Assembly: GCA_017311185.1 (NCBI GenBank)
Contig: JAESUZ010000344.1
Location: 248,001-312,000, forward strand
Source: Proteles cristata cristata
Lineage: Eukaryota > Chordata > Mammalia > Carnivora > Hyaenidae
DNA length: 64,000 bases
Direction: 5' to 3'
Part shown: piece by piece, positions 1-9,830 of the stretch
Numbering within the stretch: position 1 is the first letter of the stretch
Layout of the letters: each line of letters starts with the position of its first letter
Notes under the pieces: generated by a model
What the model was told of the DNA's origin: nothing
Database searches by the model: none
Seen by the model: only the letters and a program-made list of their open reading frames with translations
Translations under genes and position numbers: made by a program

Positions 1-109
1 AAATAAATAAGTAAGTGAGTAAAAAAATAGTTGTTATAGGGCTCAAATCAAGTTGTTGGCAGAGCTGTGTTCCTATTGGAGGCTCTAGGGAGTATCTGTT
101 CTTTGCCTT

Positions 110-366
110 TTTCAGCTCCCAGAGGTTATCATTGACACATGGCTCCCTTCCACGGCACAATCCAACCTCTGTTGTATCTCCTTCTCTATCATTTCTCTTT
201 CTCTCCTTAAGGACCCTTGTGACTACATAATCCAGGATAATCTTCCTACCTCAGTATCCTTTATTTAATCATATCTGCAGAGTCTCTCTTCCCATGTAAG
301 GTAATTGCATGGTTCTGGGATTAGGATGTGGATATCTCTTAGGGCCATTATAATGCTTTCCACAGT
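110..366 (-). repeat. MaLR/ERVL-type LTR fragment
   Basis: The stretch 'aaggacccttgtgactac', followed by 'ataatccaggataatctt' and later 'gccatgtaag'-like and 'gccattat' motifs, resembles the antisense end of an old mammalian LTR of the MaLR type. The family name is from memory. No coding content is visible. Confidence 0.45.
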
Positions 367-1984
367 CAGTCAGTAACCAGTACTTACCTGCAGGTCTCGA
401 TGCCCTGCATATGAAGGACCCTTGTGACTGCCTTGTCTCCCTCTTACTCATTCTAATTTGTGCTGATACCAGTTCTCAAGAGCCCATTATGCTCGTCAGT
501 TCCCAATTTTATGTTCAGTGACTTCATGTTGGTAGCTTGAGGTTGGCCAGAGTAGAATGTTTACACCATAAAGATTGGCAAATGTTATGATTTGGGGCTT
601 CCACCCCTTCTCCTTCTATTCTTTGTCCCAGAGAGCTGGATATCAGCTGGATATCAAACATTTATCAGCACACCATTGGCTTCCACCTACTCCATTTGGT
701 ATAAGATTCCTGTTTTCTGGGATACCCTCCCCACTTTTCTATGGATTATTGTCTGACATTTGGGGAGGTGGATATGGATGCCTCAGAAGCATTATGGAGA
801 TCTTGGTATGGAGACTGTTATTGACACCTGTTTGGCCTCTATAGGTTTGGGTAATAAGCCATGTGCCCTTTGGATTTTCCTTTCTTTAAAGGAAACTGGA
901 GGATTTATGCTCATTCCTAGCTGGCGGTACAATCCTCCTTTTTTCACATAAAAGAAACATTCAGTATTTGCTGTCTTTAAATAAATGACTTTCTCCCTTC
1001 ATAAGCATTTTGGGCCAATTTCTTGTGTGTCCCAAGGTTAAGGGACTGTCAGTATCCCTGCCAGTGTTTTGACTTTGATAGATGTGTGCAGTCCTGCTGA
1101 AAACTTGGTGATTATGATCCTTAGTAATCCCCAGAGCCTGATAGAATAGGGCACATCTTGAAGCATCCTGACAAGGTGGGGTAATTAATTAAGGATTCTT
1201 CTTAAATTAAACTCTCTCTCCTTACTGAAAGATTTTTGTAAACATTCTAACAAAACCTGAAACTTGTTTTTGTACTTGGAATTTTATCATGCTAACTGTG
1301 CCTTTTGAATCTCTAAAATTGTATTTGGTATTCTCTTTTCTAATGGGATTTCAAGCAACTTTTTGATCAAGAACTTTAATGCAATGGCCTATCTAAAATA
1401 TTATGGAATTACAGCTTTCCTGTTTTATGTCAATATTTGGTTAATTGTTTCTTTGTGACTGCTCTGAATATTTCTTCCATCTTTTTTTCAGTCAGTGCTC
1501 TGATAGAATCAGTATTTTTGTTGCACAGATTGCTAGCGTATTTGGGGCACAATTGCTCTTATCAGTTAGGTTCTTAGGAAAGCCTCATTAATTAGGTGTG
1601 TAATTATTTTCTAATATTCCCTTTATCGATAAAGTTTCATAAGAAGTTTTTTAACAATGAAGACTGATCAAAATATTACAAAATTTACAAAAGCTCTGAT
1701 ATTTAGGTAGCCTAAAAAAATGGCAGATGATTAGCTTAGAAAATCAAGCCTCTCTAGATGAGACATCTGAGTCCAAAAGGTCTCTTTCATGAAATGACAA
1801 GGCTGAGGGCCCAGGTCTGAGGCTTCCACTTCTTGTTTTTCCTGTTGTACCTTGGCCCCTTCCTGGCTGAGCGGCTTAGAGACTCAGCAAGTCCACACAT
1901 GCTGGCCTTATGTACGGGAGGCTTTAGGTAAGAGTGGAGACAGAAGAAGGTGGAGGTGAGGAAGAGTTTGCCTCTCAGCCAGCC
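367..1984. other. Unique AT-rich DNA, no feature recognised
   Basis: No repeat family, splice-bounded exon or conserved coding frame was recognised. Short open frames near 575-951 have no recognisable domain and no supporting context. Confidence 0.5.
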
Positions 1985-2085
1985 AACACTTATCCATCCA
2001 CTCCGTGCTAGGCACTAAGCGAAGTGCTTTAAGTACATTTCTGTGTTTCATTCTACATTCTTCCAAAAAGTATTCTTTAATTCAT
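1985..2085 (-). repeat. MIR fragment (antisense)
   Basis: 'gtgctaggcactaagcg' followed by 'agtgctttaagtacattt' matches the reverse complement of the MIR 3' region (accumulating CpG and indel decay). It is short and diverged. Confidence 0.55.
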
Positions 2086-2489
2086 CCTGCCAGTATTAGT
2101 GTCAGTCAAGAAAAAAAGGCTATAAAGCAATGAAAGAATTTATTTGAGGTCTTGGGGATTGTAGCTGGGGGGGGAGACAGAGCTGACCTGCTCCAAGTGG
2201 GGGGTGCAGGCTCAGGCAAAAATGGCACAGGTACAGAAGTTGTTCTGGAAGGATTATGGTCAGTGCTGGCAGAGTTTACAATCGGTTCTTCAGCTAATGA
2301 GTGTTGCATCATCCCTGCGCTAGTCCCGAGTGGAAGGATATGCTCCAGTAGGTGGTTGAGTTGCAACCAGCAAGTTGCTGTTGACCAAAGTCAGAAGTTT
2401 ATTGTCCTGAGAATTACTTCCTCAATGTCCTTTGGACTCTATTTTGAAGGATTCTTAGCAATATTTTCTTCATTTTGAACCTTCTTTTG
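2086..2489. other. Unassigned DNA
   Basis: No recognised repeat or gene. Overlapping open frames occur on both strands (2106-2366 minus and 2152-2478 plus), but neither has a recognisable domain or signal. Confidence 0.4.
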
Positions 2490-2590
2490 CAGTACTTACC
2501 ACATGGCAGGCACTTTGCTGGGTGCTGAGTACATACAGATAGAAATCAGTAAACCCCTAGCTTCCTGAGGCACACAGTCTAGAATATTAA
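2490..2590 (+). repeat. Ancient mammalian repeat ('ggcactttgctgggtgctg' family)
   Basis: The 'catggcaggcactttgctgg' string followed by a 'cctgaggcacacagtctag'-like segment belongs to a very old, widespread mammalian interspersed repeat. Several other copies lie in this window. I cannot name the family with confidence (MIR/L2/CR1 class). Confidence 0.5.
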
Positions 2591-2721
2591 AATGTGAGAG
2601 ATGAGACGTTAGGATCTTGAGAATGGTAGAGTGGTGAATAAAAATTTCATTAATGATTTAGTCTCCATTTTGGGTAAGGAGAACTTTTTATGACTGTAGT
2701 TGGTTCTCCCGTATGTATTTA

Positions 2722-2976
2722 TTTATTTATTTATTTATTTAATTTATTTATTTTTTAAAATTTTTTAAATGTTTTATTTATTTCTAGAAGAGAGAGAGGA
2801 GAGACAGCGTGAACAGGGGAGGGTCAGAGAGAGAGGGAGTCACAGATTGAAACAGGCTCCAGGCTCTGAGCTGGCAGTCAGCACAGAGCCCGATGCGGGG
2901 CTTGAACCCCCTAACCGCGAGATCATGACCCAAGCGAAAGTCGGACGCTTAACCGACTAAGCCACCCAGGCGCCCC
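2722..2976 (-). repeat. CanSINE (tRNA-Lys type, young felid subfamily)
   Basis: Reverse complement of a full CanSINE: T-rich tail with (ATTT)n, 'agacagcgtgaacagggg', 'aagcgaaagtcggacgc' and the 'cacccaggcgcccc' head. It is flanked by near-perfect 17-bp TSDs (2705-2721 and 2977-2993, one mismatch), which fixes the edges. Several CpGs survive and the diagnostic 'aagcgaaagt' is present, so it is a relatively recent insertion. Confidence 0.95.
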
Positions 2977-3231
2977 TCTCCTGTATGTATTTAATGTTGA
3001 TAGATTCAAGTCTTTTACAACTGAGTATTATCACATGGTATCATTGTAATTTTGAGCTTTCAACTTGGTAGTCTAGTTTCAGTGAGAGTTATTGGGGGTT
3101 GTTTGAAACACATACACCTGCATGAGAGTTAGTCTAAATTGAAATCCACTAAAATATGGTTAATTATTAAAATAACATAGATTAGTTTTTATATTTATGA
3201 GTTTTTATTCCCTGTAAAATTTTTGTAAAGC

Positions 3232-3816
3232 TATGCTATGGACATATTCAACAGTTTATAATTCTAGAAGAAAATTTTTTCTTCACATCATTTTTTCCTT
3301 GTATAGAAGGTGTCATTTCTCTTCAGTTGCTTTCGAGAGTTTTTTTCTTTTTGTTTTCAGCCATTTGATTATGCTGGGTCCAGGTGTGGTTTTCTTTGAG
3401 TTTATCCTGTTTCTAAATCGCTGGGCTTCTTCAATCTGTAGATTTATGTCTCTGAACAAATTTGACAGTTATTTTTTTTGACATATTTTCCTGCTCAGAT
3501 CTCTTTCTCCTAGCTTTTTGACATTCCAGTGAGCTTTGACTATTGTCCTCATGGTTCCTGAAGCCTTGTTTATTTTTTCTCAATCTTTCTATTTTAGAGT
3601 AGGTAATTTTTCTCTTTTCATGTTTACTTATTCTTTCCTCTGTCATCTCCATTTCTGTTATGGAGCCCATCCAGTGAGTCTTCATTTAAGATGTTGTCTT
3701 TTTACGTTTCTAAATTTTCACTTGGTTCTCTATTGTTCTCTTGAGTGTTCTCTGAATGTTCTCATTCTTTTTATTCATTTCAATTGTCTTTTCCTTCATA
3801 AACTGTAGGTTTTTTT
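3232..3816 (-). repeat. Old L1 (L1M type), antisense, right-hand part split by SINEs
   Basis: T-rich antisense sequence with motifs such as 'ccatttgattatgctgggtc' and 'ttcacttggttctctattg' resembles the antisense strand of old L1M-class elements. It appears to continue after the tandem SINEs at 4279. The family and left edge are uncertain. No intact frame remains. Confidence 0.5.
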
Positions 3817-4048
3817 AATGTATTTATTTTATTTTATTTTATTTTATTTTATTTTTTTGAGAGACAGGGAGAGCATGTACGTGCATGCATGTGCGAGCAA
3901 GTGGGGAAGGGGCAGAGAGAGAGGGAGACAGAGGATCCAAAGCAGGCTCTGCATTGTCAGCCTGGTGCAAAGCTTGAACCCTTGAACCATGAGGTCATGA
4001 CCTGAGCCAAAGTCAGATGCTTAGCCAGCTGAGTCACCCATGTACCCA
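3817..4048 (-). repeat. CanSINE, first of a tandem pair
   Basis: Antisense CanSINE with a (TTTTA)n tail, 'gggagacagaggatcc', 'gaggtcatgacctgagcc' and a decayed head ending 'acccatgtaccc'. It is flanked by an 'actgtaggttt' sequence at 3802 and a matching 'actgttgttt' at 4050. CpGs are mostly lost, so it is older than the copy at 2722. Confidence 0.88.
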
Positions 4049-4061
4049 TGACTGTTGTTTT

Positions 4062-4266
4062 TTTTTTTTTTTAAGTTTACTTTTTTGAAAGAGAGAACAT
4101 AAGCAGGGAAGGGGGAGAGACAGAGAGGGCAGCACAGAATCCAAAATAGGCTCCAGGCTATGAGCTTTCAGAGCAGAGCCTGATGTGGGGCTTGAACCGA
4201 TGAGCTGTGAGATCATGACCTGAGCCAAAGTCGGATACTTAACTGACTGAGCCATCCATGTGCCCC
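4062..4266 (-). repeat. CanSINE, second of a tandem pair
   Basis: Antisense CanSINE with poly-T, 'gagatcatgacctgagcc' and the head 'gccatccatgtgcccc'. Its flanks 'tgactgttgtttt' (4049) and 'tgactgtagttt' (4267) form a TSD, and the same target motif precedes the neighbouring SINE. Three target copies therefore bracket two SINEs. Confidence 0.9.
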
Positions 4267-4590
4267 TGACTGTAGTTTACTAGCTCTTTTATAGTCTTTG
4301 CTTGACAGTTCTCATGTCTGAAGCATCTTGAAGTTGGAATCTGTTGATTATACTTTTCCTCAAGTAATTTCAGGTTGTATCTTGGACATTCAGAATGTTA
4401 TGTTGTATAAACACTGGGTTTAGTTAGAATCCTATGGAAATGTTGATTTTTTTTGGTTGTTTCATCAGGCAATCAATCTAATTAGGTTCAGACTGTCCGT
4501 TCTGTCTCAGCTTCGGCAGATGGTGGTTTATATCTCAGTCCAGCCTTCTGAGCTATGGTATACTGATTTTGATGTGTCCTTTACATGCAT

Positions 4591-4662
4591 AGTTTAGGGG
4601 TCATTCTGGAGTCAGATGCGCTACTGTTGCACCATGAGTCGGCCAGTTTAGGGGTCATTCTG
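4591..4662. repeat. 18-bp perfect target-site duplication pair
   Basis: The 18-mer 'agtttaggggtcattctg' occurs at 4591-4608 and again, identically, at 4645-4662, with 36 bp between. This is the signature of a staggered-cut insertion of the intervening segment. Confidence 0.9.
4609..4644 (-). pseudogene. 5' tRNA-half retropseudogene (tRNA-Trp-like)
   Basis: Read on the minus strand, the 36-bp insert starts 'ggccgactcatggtgcaac' and ends 'agtagcgcatctgactc'. This resembles the 5' half of a tRNA: an acceptor strand, a D-arm with 'gcaac.gtagcgc', and a break in the anticodon loop just where tRNA-Trp reads 'ctgactccaga'. From memory, the last 34 bases (counting the shared 'caga' of the duplication) differ from mammalian tRNA-Trp at about four sites, all transitions. 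The 5' end carries a few extra or shifted bases. There is no 3' half, CCA or poly-A tail. The perfect flanking duplication supports retrotransposition of a tRNA fragment, a form known as tailless retropseudogenes. It cannot be a working tRNA. Another tRNA with a similar D-arm remains possible as source. Confidence 0.7.
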
Positions 4663-4796
4663 AAGCTCCCGTGAGTTGCTCAAATCTCCATTAAGTTCTC
4701 TCAGTCTTTGCTATGTAGAGTTTTACAAGAGGAAGAAACAAAAAGCGAAATAGTTCAGCTTCTGCCTGGGTCACCCCTCCTACTTCCATTCTCTAA

Positions 4797-4998
4797 TTTT
4801 TTTCTTTAATGTTTGTTTGTTTTTTGAGGGAGCAAGCTTGCGTGAGCCAGGGTGGGACAGAGAGAGGGAGAGAAAGAATCCCAAGCAGGCTCCATGCTGT
4901 CAGTGCAGAGCTGGATGTGGGGCTCCATCCCATGAGATCATGACCCAAGCCAAAATCAAGAGTCAGTTGCCTAACGGACTGAGGGGCCCAGGCGCCCC
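4797..4998 (-). repeat. CanSINE (diverged)
   Basis: Antisense CanSINE: 'tttaatgtttgtttgttt' tail, 'cccaagcaggctccatgctg', 'gagatcatgacccaagcc' and head 'cccaggcgcccc'. It is diverged with few CpGs. No clear TSD was found. Confidence 0.88.
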
Positions 4999-5344
4999 TC
5001 TGTCACCAGTCTTAAAAGAAGTTGTTTTTCTGAGCCACCAAAGCTTGGATGAGGTGGAACCGACTTGCATGCTCTTGATCCAACTTTGTTCCAGGAGCTC
5101 TTTGTGGCTCTGCTTTTATTTTCATTTAAAATTCATGTGATTTGGAGGATATTGTGTGACCTTTGTTGAGACTGTATTTCTATCTTGTAGTTCAGACACC
5201 AGCAACAGTAGGATAATGCACTTTCAGAACTTCCAGAGTGCCAAGAGATTAGGTCCATTCTGATTTTATAGATTAAAAAATGGAGACCTGTTCAAAGTTC
5301 TACATTTTGAGCTTTAACAGATCTTCAGTTTGGTTTCCTTAGTA
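4999..5344. other. Unassigned DNA, possibly L1M remnant
   Basis: No clear repeat. The first 100 bases may continue the antisense L1M interrupted by the preceding SINE, but this is a guess. Confidence 0.3.
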
Positions 5345-5480
5345 GGATGGGGTTGCAGAAGACTTGGGTTCAAAACCTAATCCTTCCATTTAACTGGGTT
5401 TGATTTTATGGAGAGATCTGACTTCTATGAGTTTTTATTTTATCATCTGTACCGTGGGATAATGCTTGAGAATTAGACAT
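5345..5480 (+). repeat. MIR (diverged)
   Basis: 'gacttgggttcaaaaccta' followed by 'ttttatcatctgtaccgtgg' and 'ataatgcttgag' follows the MIR order (gttcgaatcc - cctcatctgtaaaatggg - ataatag). It is heavily diverged. Confidence 0.5.
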
Positions 5481-5509
5481 CACGTACATTGATCACCTAG
5501 CTCAGGGCA

Positions 5510-5522
5510 CCACTAGATGGTG
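5510..5522 (+). promoter_or_regulatory. CTCF-like core motif
   Basis: 'ccactagatggtg' matches the CTCF core pattern CCASYAGRKGGCR at 12 of 13 positions. A match this size is expected by chance at some frequency; no other evidence supports occupancy. Confidence 0.2.
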
Positions 5523-6873
5523 TTAAAGAGATTGAACTAATATTTATTGACTGACCAGATTCCTTGGCGGGAGCATGGGCTCTGTTTTGGGGAGGTGGCC
5601 ACAGTGTAGCAGTGATCTCTTTAGCAAGTTCATAAAGATGCGAGTCTTATTTCAAGTCCTTTTATTTCACACATGAAATTCAGACTTCGAAGTTGGAACC
5701 CTGAGGACCTGTCATCTATTTGACCTGCAATTTTATTCTGCTCCCATTATTGCTTTCAGCAAGTCCCTACCCATTGTTTCTAAGGTGTTTATTGTGGTGA
5801 CCAGACAGTATCCTCATAGTCTGATTGAGGGATGGCAGGATCACTGTTTCACAGATGGGGAGCAAAGGTGCAGCATTACTGTGTATATTGTCATGAGAAG
5901 AATCTAGGTTTTCACATCTGGGTTTCAGATATGTCAGGAGTGTATTGATACAGCAATATGGGGCTCAACTGTTCTCCTTTCCACAAGGAGCTTGCCTTTT
6001 TTTTTTGACTACCTTGAGCTCTTTCTAGAGGCCACTTGCACCCGAAGACTTTTGCATCTTGGGCACCTCCATGGCTTTGTGTTGCTCCTGACTTGCCAGA
6101 ACTTCCTTTGTGCTGTGTTGAAACATTAGGAGCCAGAGATTTTTTGAGCTGGTACTATTGCTGGTGCCCAGTGTGGGGAGACTGGATTCTCTCTCTCTCT
6201 CTGTCTCTCTCTTTTGTGGGCCTTTTGTTCCATAGCAGCTGGTTCTATTTTACTGGGTCTTTGTAAGATCCGAAGGGCTACTGATTTTTAGGATGTGAAA
6301 GTTATCGGTAAATTAAGGAAATCTGAAGGCTGTGGAGTTTGCTAGATTCATTTCTGGTGGTTTTTTTTTTTTTTTTTTTTGGCTTTCTCTTCTTATGCTC
6401 TTTTTTGTTCAGATGGTGGGAACCCAGTTAGAAAAATGCAAGTTTTCCTCCCGAGTACCAGTTGCCTTGGCAAGCTCTTCATATAAGGCACCACATTTAC
6501 TGTTCTGGGATTCATTTTATTATACCTTGTTGGGAGCGCTTGTTTCAGCTGAGGGAGAACTTTAATCATTTCAATGGCCGCAGACTACAGGCACTTCTGT
6601 TCCTTCTTCTCCTGGTCTAACTTCTTGTCATTTGTTCTTTGCCACTTCAACATATGACACTTTTAAATAACCCAGGGTAGAAGGCACTCCAATCATGGTG
6701 ACATATTATGCCAGCTGGAAGCTTTGTCAAAGGTCAGTTTAATTTCAAGCAAAAAAAAAAAAAATTTACTTTAAATGTGATCAATTAAAAAAGAAAAAAA
6801 ATCAGGTCTACTCACAGGGCTGACTACAAGATGGTTTAATTGTTTCTTTGCCTTGTGGTTTAAAGTATTTTTT
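5523..6873. other. Unassigned DNA with short simple tracts
   Basis: Contains a CT tract at about 6188-6213, a T tract at 6361-6381 and an A tract at about 6750-6764. No gene or repeat family was recognised. Confidence 0.4.
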
Positions 6874-7105
6874 TTTTAATTTTTTTAATGTTTTTTAAAA
6901 TTTATTTCTAGGAGGGAGAGAGAGAGAGAGGGACAGCGTGAGCAGGGGAGGGTCAGAGAGAGAGGGAGTCACAGACTGAAACAGGCTCCAGGCTCTGAGC
7001 TGGCAGTCAGCACAGAGCCCGACGCGGGGCTCGAACCCACGAATCGCGAGATCATGACCTAAGCGAAAGTTGGACGCTTAACTGACTAAGCCACCCAGGT
7101 ACCCC
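6874..7105 (-). repeat. CanSINE (young felid subfamily)
   Basis: Antisense full-length CanSINE with 'gacagcgtgagcagggg', 'cccgacgcggggctcg' and 'ctaagcgaaagttgg'. It is bracketed by TSD 'taaagtattttt' (about 6861-6873 and 7106-7117). CpG retention and the diagnostic 'aagcgaaagt' mark it as recent. Confidence 0.95.
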
Positions 7106-7308
7106 TAAAGTATTTTTAACCTGTTAGTGTTCCAGGTTTCTGCTCCTAAAAACAAACATGAGTTTAAAAGTTAGTGTAGTTTTATTGTAGGGAAATTATG
7201 CCAGATTTCATTTTTTTCCCTTCCATTCTTGCCAGTGGAATATTTCTTGGCCTCTTCCTTGGGCTCCCCAAAAGGTGAAGATCCGAGTGTCTGTGAAATC
7301 CTCCTTTC

Positions 7309-7873
7309 TGACCACTATGGATTTAATTTTTTAAAAAATGTTTATTTTTGAGAGACAGAGAGACAGAGCACAAGTGGGGGAGGAGCAGACAGAGAGGGAG
7401 ACACAGAATCTGAAGCAGGCTCCAGACTCTGAGTAGTCGGCACAGAGCTCAATGTGGGGCTCGAACTCATGAACCGCAAAATCATGACCTGAGCCGAAGT
7501 CGGACACTTAACCAACTTAGCCACCAAGGCCCCCTTAGACTTAATTTTGTATCCCCCTCCCACAACTACTTTGCCAAAGCCCTAATCCCCAATGTGATAG
7601 TATTTGTGGCCTCTGGGAGGGGATTAGGTTTAGTTGAGGTCATGAGGGTGGAATCCTTGTAAAAAGGAACCAAGGAGCCAGTTTGTTCTCTCCGTGCAGT
7701 GTCAGGATATGACTAGAAGGTGACCATCTGCAAATTAGGACAAGGGCTCTCTCCAGACACTGAATGTGCTGGCACCTTGATCTTGGACTCCCTGGGCTCT
7801 GAACTGTGAGAAAAAATAAATATCTGTGGTTTCCATCACCCAAGTTATAGTAGATTTCTGATTGAGACACTGA
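7309..7873 (+). repeat. MLT1-type MaLR LTR, split by a SINE
   Basis: Sense MLT1-like LTR: 'tgaccactatggatttaat', then (after the SINE) 'ccctaatccccaatgtgat', 'gtcatgagggtgga', 'ggtgaccatctgcaaat', 'gcaccttgatcttggact' and 'actgtgagaaaaaataaat' in consensus order. The CanSINE at 7331-7534 interrupts it. It is a solo LTR with no internal retroviral genes next to it. Confidence 0.8.
7331..7534 (-). repeat. CanSINE inside MLT1 LTR
   Basis: Antisense CanSINE with 'gagggagacacagaatctg', 'cctgagccgaagtcggac' and decayed head 'gccaccaaggccccc'. The flanks 'ggatttaatttt' and 'agacttaatttt' are an imperfect TSD. Confidence 0.92.
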
Positions 7874-9029
7874 TGTACCTTACTTATATTCAAGAAGATG
7901 TTTCTCAGTTCTCATAAGAATTAACTAAGCCAATACATGTTTAAATTGGTAAATTGTGAGGGTCATTAATTTCTGAAAAGGCATAATAATTTTTGTAGGT
8001 AATTTTTGAAGAGTATATCCTATGATGTGTGAATGAAAAACTCAACTTAGCATGTAAATAGTTTCTGAGCCACAGCTAGACACAGGAGATTCTAAAGGCA
8101 AAGTCTGCCAGACTCTGCGGGAGACAGGCTGCAAATATGGGACTTCATTAAGCATGTTATACTTACAGCTCAAGAAAGACAATAAATTTGTATGAGAGAT
8201 TATTCAGGCCGCATATCACCTCCACAGTCTTGTAAAATTCCTTCCATCTTGCCAGAGAATCTAGATTTGACATTTTTATTTCAACAATATTTTATACAGA
8301 TAGATGTAGATACATCTCTTGGCAAAAAGAGGAATTATAAATGCTAATTCATTCCATTGAGCTGTAAACATTTTCTCTGCTGCTTAATAGGACAAAATAC
8401 ATAAAGATTAATTAAATGATCTAAAATTTCCAAGCTTCTTTTTAATTGCATAAGTTGAATCTCTTGCCAAAAGATATCCAGCTCTGGTAAACATGATAGA
8501 TGGTGATGGGGACACATGGTGACTTGGATAGACTCCACTTCTGGATTCTGCCTGAGTGTGTTGGCCACAGGTTGTGGTTTACAAAAAAATATCCACTCCA
8601 CCAGTGCATAAACCAGGGCTCGGTGGTCAGTGGTTTCATGTGCTGTCTGTATGGTGCTGCCACATTGACGTGACAAGGTGGAATGGTCACTGGTCAGGGA
8701 CTTAGGTCTCTAATGTGGTTCAAATGTCATAGCTGCCAAATATCTGGGTGTTTATAAGGGTGTTAATTGTTTGTTGAAATGCAGTACCTTGGTTGAGTAG
8801 AAGAAGTTCTTAAATCAGAATTCAAAAGCCTACGTCTGGTGTTTGCTCTGGCAGCTAACCAAGGGGAACCATTGAACACTGTCTGTAAGATAGGGGCCAT
8901 GTTACTTACTGCAGCCTTTTGGGATAAAGGTAAGGAGCGCTCTGAAGTGATGACTGTCAGAACTCCTTAAGTTGTAAGTATTCTTTTAGATGCTGCTAGA
9001 ACACTATCTTGGAGCTGAGAGGGATTTTT
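7874..9029. other. Unassigned DNA
   Basis: No repeat recognised. A 110-codon minus-strand open frame (8344-8676) has no domain I recognise and lacks gene context; I do not call it a gene. Confidence 0.4.
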
Positions 9030-9115
9030 TTTCCAGTTTGTTCACCCATATATTTCCAGTGTGTAATAAAGTGCCTGGCATGGACTAGTGGCTCCATAAA
9101 ATTTGTTGAATGAAT
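9030..9115 (+). repeat. L2 LINE 3' end
   Basis: 'aaagtgcctggcatgg' followed by 'aaatttgttgaatgaatg' matches the L2 3' terminus ('cagtgcctggcacatagtagg...tgttgaatgaatg'). Confidence 0.7.
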
Positions 9116-9134
9116 GAATAAATGAATGAATGTT
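9104..9134. repeat. (GAAT)n tract
   Basis: A short (GAAT)n run with one interruption, the usual terminal repeat of the adjoining L2. Confidence 0.85.
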
Positions 9135-9491
9135 TTTCACAGGTATTATTGTGAATAGTACATGATTTTGTCAAGGGCAAGGTTATAGGTTTCATGGTTA
9201 TGGAGATGTATTTGTTACATTTCATTCCATGGAGATAGGCAACTGCCTAATGTCAGAAAGCTGTATGATGAATGAAAGGGGTGGTCCTCGGGTGGGGTGG
9301 GAGGGGAGTTTACCAAAGCTATTGCCCTGGATGTGTCCCTTTGCCCTTGGCACACCTGGGGCTCTGTGTTCCCACATGGCATGATAGCCTTCGTCTGTTG
9401 GGTGCACCGCCTTGTTATCTGAGCATAGCACAGCACAGATGTGTTTCACAGGAGTGACCTCCTCTGTGCTGTGTTGAGGTGACCTCAGATT

Positions 9492-9496
<5 letters not shown>
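9135..9496. other. Unassigned DNA
   Basis: No repeat or gene recognised; overlapping open frames occur on both strands without recognisable content. Confidence 0.4.

Positions 9497-9535
<39 letters not shown>
9497..9535. repeat. (TG)n microsatellite
   Basis: About 18 uninterrupted TG units, likely length-variable. Confidence 0.98.
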
Positions 9536-9537
<2 letters not shown>

Positions 9538-9555
9538 ACACACACGTCTATATAA

Positions 9556-9582
9556 ATATTGATATCAATATCAATATCAATT
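9556..9582. repeat. (ATATCA)n short tandem with palindrome
   Basis: 'atatca' units repeat about three times, and 'atattgatatcaatat' (9556-9571) is a perfect 16-bp palindrome next to the TG tract. Confidence 0.85.
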
Positions 9583-9604
9583 TCGCTATGTCTGTGTAGT
9601 CAGT

Positions 9605-9830
9605 TAGAGTTAGGGTTCCAATTCCGGATCGGCCATTTGCTGGTTTCATGCTCTTGGAAAAGTTACTGAATCACTTGGAGCTTGGAGTTTCCAGCTATAG
9701 GGAGATGATGATAGCACCTGGTTCATAGGGCTACTTTGAACATTAAGTGAGATTAAGGGAGTTAGTGTATAAGAGGGTTTAACAAACTGAGCGGTAGTAC
9801 GTGTAAGAGTGGGTTAGTTGTCACTGTTCT
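9605..9830 (+). repeat. MIR
   Basis: 'agggttccaattccgg', 'catgctcttggaaaagttac', 'gatgatgatagcacctgg' and 'ttcatagggctactttga' follow MIR order over most of its length. Confidence 0.8.

Larger units (their letters stand above)
4279..4796 (-). repeat. Old L1 (L1M type), antisense, continuation
   Basis: Continues the antisense L1M sequence interrupted at 3816. Phrases such as 'gttgattttttttggttg' and 'tctcagtccagccttctgagc' resemble old L1 internal sequence on the minus strand. It contains the small tRNA-like insertion at 4609-4644. No reading frame survives. Confidence 0.5.

Noticed and set aside
8344..8676. 110-codon minus-strand open frame
   Set aside because: No domain or family recognised, no splice or promoter context, and a second overlapping frame exists. 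It could be decayed retroelement sequence, but I could not match it to one.
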